Shown in pieces: positions 53,900 through 64,000 of a stretch of 64,000 bases of DNA (positions are counted from its first letter, which is position 1; every line of letters starts with the position of its first letter). The translations under genes and the position numbers were made by a program. Source of the stretch: Burkholderia sp. 9120 (GTDB taxonomy: Bacteria; Pseudomonadota; Gammaproteobacteria; Burkholderiales; Burkholderiaceae); NCBI RefSeq assembly GCF_000745015.1, contig NZ_JQNA01000002.1, forward strand, positions 4,030,001-4,094,000. Reading direction: 5' to 3'. The notes under the pieces are model-generated. The model was not told where the DNA came from. It saw only the letters and a list, made by a program, of their open reading frames with translations, and searched no databases.

Positions 53900-54336
53900 G
53901 AGGTCGAAAAACGGCGATAAGCGGCCGATAAGCGGCATTTTCTCTGCATGAAACCAGCGGCTTTAAACGCCGCCGCGATTTAGCTTCATTCGCGAACGCG
54001 GGTAGTAAAAAGACGCGTCTGTAACAAACGTCTTCGTATGTAAATTGACCTTCGCCAACCTTTAAATTCAGACGATTTTGTCGCTCGGCGCAGCCTTGAT
54101 CCGGCGAGGGCGATGCTTACGTCACACGTAATAGCTACCTCGCGAACCGTTACAAAGGCAGTTCTTTCATCTTGAGCGGATTTTTCGAAGCGGCTACGTT
54201 TAGCTCACTCGTGCGGCTAGACCCCCGCGAGCGTGTGGTGTGTTGAGCGGCGTCGGCTTCGTTAATGAAGCGACGCCGCATTTTTTCAGTGTGACCGCGT
54301 GAGCCGCTCAATGACGTCACCGCCTCGCGGAATTCT
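53900..54336. other. 437-bp intergenic region, possible small RNA
   Basis: AT-richer than its neighbours. It carries a strong plus-strand terminator (54247-54286) 350 bp after the helicase stop and not facing the convergent Fic gene. Either the helicase mRNA has a long 3' tail or a small RNA starts in between. I could not find a convincing promoter for the latter. Confidence 0.4.
54247..54286 (+). terminator. Strong rho-independent terminator
   Basis: Stem of 13 bp with one bulged G (GCGGCGTCGGCTTC / GAAGCGACGCCGC), loop GTTAAT, followed by ATTTTTT on the plus strand. Confidence 0.85.
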
Positions 54337-55605
54337 TCACGCCAGTTCTTTGCCGTCCGGTGCGCCGTCGATGATGGGTACAGGAACACCGTCCGCCTCA
54401 GGCCATAAGCCTGGAAAAAGGAATCGCAGACTGAAGAAAGGCAGTCCCGGTTCCAGCGGCCCCACGCGGCTCGCGCTCCTCACGAGTCGAAGCGCAAGCA
54501 GTTGGGCGATGGTTCGCGAGGCGGTTCGGTCCGACGAAACCAGCATGGCTTTGAATTCGCCGCGCTCCAGCCGGCCTATCTGGAACAGGCGATATAGGGC
54601 GCGGCCAAGCTGCTCGGGCTGAATGGCATTGCGCGAGTGCGACATGCTGCGGCCAAAGTCGTGCGTGATCTGCAAGGCGAGGCTGCCGAAGCGATGTTCC
54701 AGCGTCGCGAACGCAAGTTGACCGGCCATGAAATTCACCTGATCGATACAGATGTCGAGCCAGAAAGAAAGAAACTGGGTCAAGCCGCTGGAACTCAGGT
54801 TGCCACGACCATCGGTGTCGTTTCGACGACGTTGGTCGGCCGCGCCGAGTGCCGCGTAATAGTCACTCTGTCGGCGAGCGAGGCCCCGCATGGGAGACCA
54901 CAGTCCGTCGGTCAGTTTCAGATGCGTGAGCAACAGGTGGTTGTGCAGTCGGCTTACCCGGCCGTTTCCATCCGGGAAGGGGTGAATCCAGGACAAGCGA
55001 TGCAATGCCGCTCCCGCGGCGACCACCTTGCGGCTGGTCGAATAATTGTCCACGCCGTAACGGAATTCGAAATGCCGGAGCAGGTCGGGCAGTGTGTCGA
55101 CGGGCGGCGCGCGATGGGTGCCTACGGTCACTTCGATCTTGCGTAAGGCGCCCGGAATGAGCGTGCCTCTGGCTTGATCTTTCGCGTCTTTGATAACAAG
55201 CGACGCTTCCGGCAATTGCGCGTACAGATCCCGGTGAATCCGGCAGATCCAGTCCGGACTGAACTGCTGGGCCCAGGACGATTGCAATGCGACCGGTTCG
55301 AGATCCTTCTCCAGACGCATGTGGGCTATCGCGAGTTGTTGACGCCGATACGTCTCATCTTCCTCTGAGAAGTTATGTTCAATAGCCGCCTCGAGATCCG
55401 CCGGATACGTGTGCTGGCCCTCGATCTTGTTCGTGTAATAGGAATTCATCGCACGCAACAGCGGGGTAAGTGCGTCGCGAGAGGCTTGACTCGCGCTTGC
55501 TGGTAATTGCGCGGCTGCGGCCCGCAGATCGGCGACTTTATCGAGGATATCGATCATTTCGCCGTCGTTCGGAAACGCTGGCTCGAGCATGTTGCTGGCG
55601 TGCAT
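54337..55605 (-). CDS. Fic-domain AMP transferase, class II autoinhibited
   Basis: 422-residue Fic protein, predicted to transfer AMP (or another phosphate group) to a target protein. The N-terminal helix carries the inhibitory motif TNKIEG (58-63; consensus [S/T]xxxE[G/N]), whose Glu blocks ATP binding until released. The catalytic loop HPFPDGNGRVSR (208-219) is complete. A C-terminal helical/winged-helix part (GRALYRLFQIGRLERGEFKAMLVSSDRTASRTIAQLLALRLV) follows, as in SoFic-type regulators. Stand-alone, not a FicTA or HipA-type pair. Codon use and composition look less GC-rich than the neighbouring genes, suggesting later acquisition. Confidence 0.92.
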   Translation of the reverse strand: MHASNMLEPAFPNDGEMIDILDKVADLRAAAAQLPASASQASRDALTPLLRAMNSYYTNKIEGQHTYPADLEAAIEHNFSEEDETYRRQQLAIAHMRLEKDLEPVALQSSWAQQFSPDWICRIHRDLYAQLPEASLVIKDAKDQARGTLIPGALRKIEVTVGTHRAPPVDTLPDLLRHFEFRYGVDNYSTSRKVVAAGAALHRLSWIHPFPDGNGRVSRLHNHLLLTHLKLTDGLWSPMRGLARRQSDYYAALGAADQRRRNDTDGRGNLSSSGLTQFLSFWLDICIDQVNFMAGQLAFATLEHRFGSLALQITHDFGRSMSHSRNAIQPEQLGRALYRLFQIGRLERGEFKAMLVSSDRTASRTIAQLLALRLVRSASRVGPLEPGLPFFSLRFLFPGLWPEADGVPVPIIDGAPDGKELA

Positions 55606-56297
55606 GTGGCGAATTGGAATTTGTCTTTACCATTGAAGTATATAGAAAAATTATGGCAAATGGCGGACCTCGGGCGGATTCTAGCGCAATGAATGCGAAG
55701 CGGAACCGTGCCCGTTCCGATAAGCGTCGGCCTTGGGGCGATCAAATTCGCTTAACAATATTTAAACGATTTATTTTGAGACTGTTCCTATACTGACTCG
55801 CAAATTGTCAAATCGCCGCATCTCGAAACGACATGCGGCGTAGATATTTAAAGGCAGACGGGGCCAATCAGCCGCGAGCGAGACCAAAAACGATCCGAGT
55901 AATGACTCGCGTAACTCCTGAGTCATTCCCTTTAAGGGGCGACATCCGCGTTCCGCCGGAACCTGAGAGACGGCGGCGCGAAGCACAACAGGCAGCTCCA
56001 ATCGCTGAGCCGCCCGGATAGCGGCGTCACCGCATCCGCCGAAAAGAACGGCTGTTTTTTCGATTATGATGAACTAGCCCCCCTCGATAATCCGCGCCAT
56101 AAAGCCAAATTACGCGCAAATTTTGAGACGGGCGGCGGCAGAACGGAACAGGGCGCAAGGCAAAGGACCGTAAGTCGAAGAAATGCAGCCGGAGTTGGAA
56201 AGGGAACCCGGATCGTCGGCGCTTATGCCGGCATCCCGGTCATCTGCCGGCCAGCCGGCCATCAGTTACGTAGCACGTTGTCGCGTTGCGGGGATTT
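55606..56297. other. 692-bp AT-richer intergenic region
   Basis: Between the Fic gene and the response-regulator operon, which diverge. Contains notably AT-rich runs (55745-55800) and an inverted repeat CGCCGCAT-N11-ATGCGGCG at 55814-55840 without a U-tract. Short open frames here look random and have no ribosome sites. The low GC is consistent with Fic and this spacer having been acquired together. Confidence 0.5.
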
Positions 56298-57035
56298 ATG
56301 AGAATTGCTGTCCTGGATGACGATTCGGCTCAGGCCGATCTGGTTTGTCAAACGCTGTCGGCCGCCGGCCATATCTGTCACGCATTCGGCGCGGGCCGTG
56401 AACTGGTGAGGCAGTTGCGGCGCCAGACCTTCGATCTGCTGGTGCTCGACTGGAACGTGCCCGACATGTCGGGCGAAGAGGTGCTGCACTGGGTGCGCGA
56501 AAGCCTTTCCGAGCGTCTGCCGGTGCTGTTCATGACGAGCCGCGGCCGCGAAACCGATATCACTTCGATCCTCAACACCGGCGCGGACGATTACGTCGTT
56601 AAACCGGTTTCGGCCGCCGTGCTGCTGGCGCGGGTCGGCTCGCTGTTGCGCCGCGCGTATCACCTGAAGCCGGCCGCGGTGAAGGAAGTGTTTGGCGAAT
56701 TCGAGTTCGATCTGGGCGCCAGGCACGTGGTGGTGCGCGGCGCGGCCGTCGCGGTGACGCAGAAGGAATTCGAACTCGCGCTGCTGCTGTTCCAGCACCT
56801 GAGCCGGCCGCTGTCGCGCGCGCACATTCTCGACGTGATCTGGAAACAGGCCGTCGACATCCCGTCGCGCACCATGGATACCCACGTTTCGATGTTGCGC
56901 AGCAAGCTGGGCCTGCGCCCCGAACATGGCTACCGTCTGACGCCGATATACGGCTATGGTTATCGCCTCGAGCGGATCGAATCCGCCACGCAGCCGGCAG
57001 CCGCCGGCGAACGCCCTGAAGCGGGGGAGGCGTGA
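56298..57035 (+). CDS. OmpR-family response regulator
   Basis: 245-residue two-component regulator. Receiver domain 1-118 with acidic pocket LDDD (6-9), phospho-acceptor Asp51 (LVLDWNVPDMSG) and Lys in DDYVVKPVSA. C-terminal OmpR winged helix from about 135 (TQKEFELALLLFQHLSRPLSRAHILDVIWKQAVDIPSRTMDTHVSMLRSKLGL...YGYGYRLE). First gene of a four-gene operon; its TGA overlaps the GTG of the FecR-like gene. Cognate kinase is the CHASE2 protein two genes downstream. Start at 56298 rather than the upstream TTG because the receiver begins exactly here. Confidence 0.94.
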   Translation: MRIAVLDDDSAQADLVCQTLSAAGHICHAFGAGRELVRQLRRQTFDLLVLDWNVPDMSGEEVLHWVRESLSERLPVLFMTSRGRETDITSILNTGADDYVVKPVSAAVLLARVGSLLRRAYHLKPAAVKEVFGEFEFDLGARHVVVRGAAVAVTQKEFELALLLFQHLSRPLSRAHILDVIWKQAVDIPSRTMDTHVSMLRSKLGLRPEHGYRLTPIYGYGYRLERIESATQPAAAGERPEAGEA

Positions 57036-58486
57036 CGGTTTCCGGGGAGGTGGCAGGGCGCGGCAGTGCGAATTCGCAGCGCCGCGGCAGCGCCGTGTGG
57101 CTGGCCGCCGGGTTGGTCGCGTTGACGTGTGTTGCGTCGATGCCGGCGCAGGCGCAAGTGTCGCGCGGAGCGAAAGCGCATCCGACGGCGGCGCCTTCGT
57201 ACGTTCAGTACGTGACTCATGACGGCGACACGCTGTATGACATCGCCGGCCGCTATCTGCGCGACCCGGACGATTGGGCGGTGCTGAGCCGCCTCAATCA
57301 TGTTGCCGCGCCGCGCCGGATGCCCGCCGGCATCGCGTTGCGCTTGCCGGCCGACAAGCTCAAACAGGATCAGGAATCCGCGCGCGTGATCGCGACGAGT
57401 GGTCCGGCCGAGCACGCGTTCGGCCAGAGCCCGTACGTGCCGCTCACGGAAGGCGCGACACTCGGCGAAGGCGATCACATCCGCACCGGCCGCAACGGCT
57501 TCGTCTCGCTCGAATTGCCGGACGGCTCGCACGTGACGGTGGCGCAAGATGCCGAGGTGGATATCGCACGGCTGCGGCGCACCACGCTGACGGGCGCGGG
57601 CGATCGCGTTCTCGATCTGCAGCGCGGCGAAGTCGAAAGCCAGGTCACGCACGCGACGAAAAAAGACGACCGCTTCCAGATCCGCTCGCCGTCGGTGGTG
57701 GCGGGCGTGCGCGGCACGCGTTTCAAAGTGGCCTACGACGGCGACGCGCACACCACGGCGGTGGAAGTGCTGGACGGCGCGGTCGGCGTCGATCCCGCCA
57801 CGCTCGACGGCCACACGCTGGCATCGGCGCCGCTGCCGGGCGTGCCGTTGCAGGCGTCCGCGCAACTCGTCAAGGCGAGCTTCGGCAGTGTCACGCGCAC
57901 GGGCGGAGCGATCGGCGATCCGATGGCGTTGCTGGCGGCGCCGGCACTGACGCAGCCGGCCAAGGTGCAGGACGGCAAAACGGTCGCGTTCGATCTCGTG
58001 CCGGCCAGCGCGGCGGCGGGCTACCGCGTGCAGATCGCGCGCGACGCCGATCAGCTCGACCTGATCCGCGATCTGCGCGTCAGCGCGCCGCACGCGGACT
58101 TCGGCGAGCTCGCCGACGGCACGTACTTCGTGCGGATTGCCGCGATCGATACACACGGGCTCGAAGGCCTGCCCCAGGTGTACGCGTTCGAACGGCGTCA
58201 GTTCGGATTGTCGGCGTCGGCGGGGCCGCGCGCCGGCAGCCGCGACTATGAATTCCGCTGGTTCGTCAGCCGCAGCACGGTCGAGACGCGCTTTCGTTTC
58301 GTGCTGGCCGCGAGCGCGGATCTGCGTCATCCGATCGTCGACCGTACCGATCTGAAGGGCGGCCAACTGGTGGTGAGCGACCTGCCGGCCGGCGTCTACT
58401 ATTGGACGATCGTCGCCGAGCAGTTCGAGAACGGCCGCTTCTATGAGAAGAGCAGCGCGGTCCGCTCGTTTACGCTTGCGCGCTGA
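57032..58486 (+). CDS. Periplasmic LysM-FecR domain protein
   Basis: 484-residue exported protein. Signal peptide to about residue 42 (AAGLVALTCVASMPAQA); LysM-like peptidoglycan-binding module about 58-108 (YVTHDGDTLYDIAGRYLRDPDDWAVLSRLNHV...GIALRLP). A FecR domain follows about 138-260 (LGEGDHIRTGRNGFVSLELPDGSHVTVAQDAEVDI...FQIRSPSVVAGVRGTRFKVAYD), then two fibronectin-like stretches (AGYRVQIARDADQLDLI; TRFRFVLAASADLRHPIV). It likely reads a wall or envelope signal. Begins with GTG overlapping the regulator's stop, so it is made together with the two-component system. Confidence 0.88.
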   Translation: MTVSGEVAGRGSANSQRRGSAVWLAAGLVALTCVASMPAQAQVSRGAKAHPTAAPSYVQYVTHDGDTLYDIAGRYLRDPDDWAVLSRLNHVAAPRRMPAGIALRLPADKLKQDQESARVIATSGPAEHAFGQSPYVPLTEGATLGEGDHIRTGRNGFVSLELPDGSHVTVAQDAEVDIARLRRTTLTGAGDRVLDLQRGEVESQVTHATKKDDRFQIRSPSVVAGVRGTRFKVAYDGDAHTTAVEVLDGAVGVDPATLDGHTLASAPLPGVPLQASAQLVKASFGSVTRTGGAIGDPMALLAAPALTQPAKVQDGKTVAFDLVPASAAAGYRVQIARDADQLDLIRDLRVSAPHADFGELADGTYFVRIAAIDTHGLEGLPQVYAFERRQFGLSASAGPRAGSRDYEFRWFVSRSTVETRFRFVLAASADLRHPIVDRTDLKGGQLVVSDLPAGVYYWTIVAEQFENGRFYEKSSAVRSFTLAR

Positions 58487-58552
58487 GGCTGGTAGATTCT
58501 CGGGACCGGGCCGGACCTCGGCCTGCTCCAACGATTACGACCACGCAACGCC

Positions 58553-61174
<2,622 letters not shown>

Positions 61175-61210
61175 CACGACAATGAATACGCACTTTATTG
61201 AAGCGAGAAG

Positions 61211-61819
61211 ATGGTGAAAGCGATCCTGATCAGTGCCGCGCTGGCTGCGGCGAGTCTCACCGGTTGTGCGGGCCTGAGCGCCGACGTGCACACGGTCCAC
61301 GCCACCGATGCCGTAGCGGCGTTGCAGGGCGAGCGGACCTATGCGCTCGCGCGCATGCCGTCGCAGGATGCCAGCGCGGATCATCCGCAATTCGAAAGCT
61401 TGCTGCGTGACGTGTTGGCGAAACAGGGCTTCGCCGAGACGCCGGGCAAAGCGGCGCGTTATCTGTTGTCGGTCGCGTACGACACCCGGCCGGCGGCGAT
61501 TGGTGTCGACGTGAAGGATTGCGTGCCGGGCGACTGCGGCCATCAGCCGGACGCGCCGTTCGCGCTGTTCGGCGGTCCCGCCTACCGGCATGCGTTGACG
61601 CTGAGGTTTTTCGAGCGCACGACCGGCCAGGAGGTTTACAAGGTCAGCGCGGTCAGCAGCGATCGCGACGCCGATCCGTTGCACGCCGCGCCAGCGCTCG
61701 TGAAAAGCGCACTGGCGCAGTTGCCGTTCGCGGAGCCGGCGGACTGGCACGTGAAATTGCGCGAGGATGAAACCAGTGGCGTGCCGGAGGTGGTGTCGGT
61801 GAAGCCGTTGCAGCCGTAA
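61211..61819 (+). CDS. DUF4136 lipoprotein
   Basis: 202-residue envelope lipoprotein: lipobox LTGC (AAASLTGCAG, Cys about 19), then a DUF4136-type beta-rich domain (ERTYALARMPSQDASADHPQFESLLRDVLAKQGFAETPGKAARYLLSVAYDTRPA...HALTLRFFERTTGQEVYKVSAVSSD). Function unknown. Follows the kinase gene by 36 bp and closes the four-gene operon, so it may be part of, or a target of, the sensing pathway. Confidence 0.85.
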   Translation: MVKAILISAALAAASLTGCAGLSADVHTVHATDAVAALQGERTYALARMPSQDASADHPQFESLLRDVLAKQGFAETPGKAARYLLSVAYDTRPAAIGVDVKDCVPGDCGHQPDAPFALFGGPAYRHALTLRFFERTTGQEVYKVSAVSSDRDADPLHAAPALVKSALAQLPFAEPADWHVKLREDETSGVPEVVSVKPLQP

Positions 61820-61864
61820 CGCGCCGGGTTTGTTGCGACGCTGTTGCGAGGGCAATGCAACGCC

Positions 61865-62536
61865 TCATTCCGTCCCGCTGACGGGACCCTCTCCCTGTTC
61901 CGGCCAGCGGTTCTCAAACACGCATTCCGCGAGCGGCATACGGCTCGCCCAGCGCTCGGTTTCAAGCATCGGCTCACTATAAAACCGGTCGACGTGGCCG
62001 AGACACAGAATCGCCACCGGCCGCGCGCCCGCCGGCATATGCAGCAGCGTGCGAACCGTGTCGACGTCGAACAGCGACACCCAGCCCATCCCCAAACCTT
62101 CCGCCCGCGCGGCCAGCCACATGTTCTGGATCGCGCACGCAACTGACGCGAGGTCCATCTCCGGCAACGTGCGGCGGCCGAAAATATGCCGCTCGCGGCC
62201 GTCCATCAGCGCCATCACCAGCAGTTCGCCGCACTCCAGCATGCCTTCCACTTTCAGCTTCATGAACTCTTCGCGGCGCTTGCCGAGTGCGTCGGCGGTG
62301 GCGAGCCGTTCGCTTTCGACGGTGGCGTGCAACGCCGTGCGCAGCGCGGGATCGGTAATGCGCGCGATGCGCCAAGGCTGCATATAGCCGACGCTCGGCG
62401 CGTGATGCGCCGCGTCGAGCAGACGTTGCAGCACAGCCGGATCGACCGGATCGCGCACGAAGTGGCGCATGTCGCGGCGTTCGTAAATGGCGCGGTAGAC
62501 GGCGTCGCGCTCGGAATCGTTAAAAGGCGTTGCCAT
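61865..62536 (-). CDS. bluB: 5,6-dimethylbenzimidazole synthase
   Basis: Makes the lower ligand of vitamin B12 by breaking down reduced FMN with oxygen. 223 residues of the nitroreductase-like BluB type: RRDMRHFVRDPVDPAVLQRLLDAAHHAPSVGYMQPWRIARI (FMN site) and MDLASVACAIQNMWLAARAEGLGMGWVSLFD, the usual BluB core. Its start overlaps the end of cobB by 17 bp, so it is the third gene of the cobO-cobB-bluB run. BluB needs oxygen, so this pathway branch is aerobic. Confidence 0.95.
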   Translation of the reverse strand: MATPFNDSERDAVYRAIYERRDMRHFVRDPVDPAVLQRLLDAAHHAPSVGYMQPWRIARITDPALRTALHATVESERLATADALGKRREEFMKLKVEGMLECGELLVMALMDGRERHIFGRRTLPEMDLASVACAIQNMWLAARAEGLGMGWVSLFDVDTVRTLLHMPAGARPVAILCLGHVDRFYSEPMLETERWASRMPLAECVFENRWPEQGEGPVSGTE

Positions 62537-63818
62537 GGAACAGGGCGGCCGTGAAGGCCGGGTTGGAGGGCCAGTAAGCGTGCATATAGGTTGCCACGAT
62601 GGCGCCGTGGCGATATAGGGCTTCGCCCGATGTCGCGCTGTTCGGCCGCGTGGCGTGGTGCAACGGCGTGAGCGGTGTGCTCAGCTTCGAGTAGTGAAAC
62701 GTGTGGCCGGTCAGCGCGCCGTGCGGGCCGTCGAGCTGTTGCATGCCGAGCGCGGTGAAGCGTGTTTGCATCGTCGCGTGACCGGGCAGCAGGCCGAGCA
62801 TCGGCGTGCTCGCGCCGTGCGTGTCGGTGAGCTGGTCGAGCAGGTACAGCATGCCGCCGCATTCGGCGACGACCGGTTTGCCGGCCGCCGCGTGTGCGCG
62901 AATGCTTGCCGCGCTGCGCGTGTTGCTGGCGAGCGTCGCCGCGTGCAGTTCCGGATAGCCGCCTGGCAGGTAGAGGGAATCGGCGTCTGGCGGGAGGGCT
63001 TCGTCGGCAAGCGGCGAGAAGTAGGCGAGCCGCGCGCCGAGTGCTTCCAGCAGCGTGAGGTTGGCCGGGTAGACGAACGAGAACGCGGCGTCGCGCGCGA
63101 TTGCAATCGTTTTGCCTTCCAGCAGGCGCGGTAGCTTGGCCGTTGTGGGCGGGCCGAACTCGACCGGCGGCGGCAGCGCGGCCAACGCGGTTTCGGCGAG
63201 CGTGTCAGCGGCGCGATCAAGGCGCGCGTCCAGATCGTCGATCTCAGCCGCCTGGTGCAGACCGAGGTGGCGATCCGGCAACTGGATTTCGTCGCTGGCG
63301 GCAATGTGGCCGCACCAGCGCAGCCCGGCCGGCAACGCCTCTTCAAGCATCTGCGCGTGCCGCGCGGAGCCGACGCGATTCGCGAGCACGCCGTAAAACG
63401 GCACCTGCGGCCGGAATTGCGCGAGACCGAAGGCGACCGCGCCGAAGGTCTGCGCCATCGCCTTCGCCGAAATCACCGCGAGCACCGGCACGCCGAACGC
63501 GGTGGCGAGATCGGCGCTGCTCGGCGTGCCGTCGAACAGGCCCATCACGCCTTCAATCAGGATCAGGTCTGCTTCGGCCGCCGCCTGCGCGAGCAATGCG
63601 CGGCACGCGGGCTCGCCGACCATCCACAGATCGAGCGACAGCACCGGCGCGCCGCTCGCGCGCGCCAGAATCATCGGATCGAGAAAGTCCGGGCCGGTCT
63701 TGAACACGCGCACGCGCCGTCCCTGGCGCCGGTGATAGCGCGCGAGGCCCGCGGTGATCGTGGTTTTGCCTTGACCCGAGGCGGGCGCGCTGATGAAGAG
63801 CGCCGGGCACGCGGACAC
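62520..63818 (-). CDS. cobB: Cobyrinate/hydrogenobyrinate a,c-diamide synthase
   Basis: Glutamine-dependent amidation of the a and c side chains of the corrin ring in B12 synthesis. 432 residues: P-loop ATPase/ligase domain with SAPASGQGKTTITAGLARYHRRQG (residues 10-33), YGVLANRVGS. A class-I-like glutamine amidotransferase domain (GATase_3) follows with LYLPGGYPELHAATLASN and the nucleophile Cys in VVAECGGMLYLLDQ. His/Asp-rich end ...VATYMHAYWPSNPAFTAALF. Starts 3 bp after the cobO stop. Confidence 0.95.
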   Translation of the reverse strand: MSACPALFISAPASGQGKTTITAGLARYHRRQGRRVRVFKTGPDFLDPMILARASGAPVLSLDLWMVGEPACRALLAQAAAEADLILIEGVMGLFDGTPSSADLATAFGVPVLAVISAKAMAQTFGAVAFGLAQFRPQVPFYGVLANRVGSARHAQMLEEALPAGLRWCGHIAASDEIQLPDRHLGLHQAAEIDDLDARLDRAADTLAETALAALPPPVEFGPPTTAKLPRLLEGKTIAIARDAAFSFVYPANLTLLEALGARLAYFSPLADEALPPDADSLYLPGGYPELHAATLASNTRSAASIRAHAAAGKPVVAECGGMLYLLDQLTDTHGASTPMLGLLPGHATMQTRFTALGMQQLDGPHGALTGHTFHYSKLSTPLTPLHHATRPNSATSGEALYRHGAIVATYMHAYWPSNPAFTAALFHGNAF

Positions 63819-63821
63819 GGC

Positions 63822-64000
63822 TTAAAACTCCACGCCGCGCTGCGCTTTCACGCCTTGCTCGCGGTACGGATGCTTGACGATGCGCATTTCGGTGACGAGG
63901 TCGGCGGCTTCGATCAGCGCGTCCGGCGCGTGACGGCCGGTCACGACCACATGCAGCAGCCCGGCGCGGGCGTTCAACACGGCGAGGACTTCGTCGAGCG
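63822..64000 (-). CDS. cobO: Cob(I)yrinic acid a,c-diamide adenosyltransferase, C-terminal part
   Basis: Only the last 59 codons are in the window; the gene runs off the right edge. They read [13 protein letters not shown]...[42 protein letters not shown], the standard end of CobO/BtuR enzymes, which attach the adenosyl group to the corrin cobalt. First visible gene of the cobO-cobB-bluB run. Confidence 0.93.
   Translation of the reverse strand, partial: LDEVLAVLNARAGLLHVVVTGRHAPDALIEAADLVTEMRIVKHPYREQGVKAQRGVEF

Noticed and set aside
55771..56021. Overlapping short frames on both strands in the AT-rich spacer before the response regulator
   Set aside because: No ribosome sites, no recognisable motifs, and a hairpin and AT runs instead of coding-like composition.

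Overview
The window reads as a chromosomal segment of a Burkholderiaceae bacterium, most like Paraburkholderia/Burkholderia. The base composition is uniformly GC-rich. Genus-typical families are present: DUF4148 and DUF3331 proteins, an OmpC-type porin, the LipA lipase with its Lif foldase, and GcvA-like LysR regulators. I saw no rRNA, tRNA, CRISPR array, integrase, transposase or phage gene. Coding density is high and most neighbours are convergent or divergent pairs and short operons.

Layout. 0-10.6 kb: a B12-dependent ribonucleotide reductase, a DUF3331 protein, an AI-2E-family permease, a secreted esterase, an OpgC-like membrane acyltransferase, a porin, a small membrane protein, and a divergent NudK / DeoR-type regulator pair with a phased TCGTGCA repeat between them. 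11-24 kb: two separate three-gene modules for exported molybdenum hydroxylases (Mo subunit, 2Fe-2S subunit, tri-haem cytochrome c) in different gene orders. They flank a DUF3465-like protein, an NlpD/LytM-type lipoprotein, an alpha/beta hydrolase with an Asp nucleophile and a hypothetical protein. 24-32 kb: a seven-gene minus-strand run encodes two ABC importers (polyamine/iron-type and polar-amino-acid-type) but only one ATPase, with a divergent LysR regulator. 32-38.5 kb: ChaA antiporter, BON protein, 3-methyladenine glycosylase, DUF4148 protein, CBS protein, RibA, and an NmrA-like/AraC divergent pair.

39.7-46.5 kb: the lipase/foldase pair, then an ECF sigma locus. It holds sigma, a translationally coupled anti-sigma, a second anti-sigma-like protein, a DUF4148 protein, an SrpA-like haem peroxidase and a cytochrome b561. 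Five copies of GGAATA(A/G)A-N14/15-GTT lie in front of its transcription units, which indicates one self-controlled regulon. 46.5-50.2 kb: a dimethylglycine/sarcosine dehydrogenase-like flavoprotein and a DeoR regulator. Between them lie the decayed remains of an mqsRA toxin-antitoxin pair, too short and shifted to look like genes. 50.4-55.6 kb: a SWIM-SNF2 helicase and an autoinhibited-type Fic protein in a more AT-rich pocket. 56.3-61.8 kb: response regulator, LysM-FecR protein, CHASE2 histidine kinase (with an in-frame hexanucleotide repeat) and a DUF4136 lipoprotein. 61.9-64 kb: bluB, cobB and the end of cobO. This is a cobalamin synthesis operon whose product is the cofactor of the reductase at the other end of the window.
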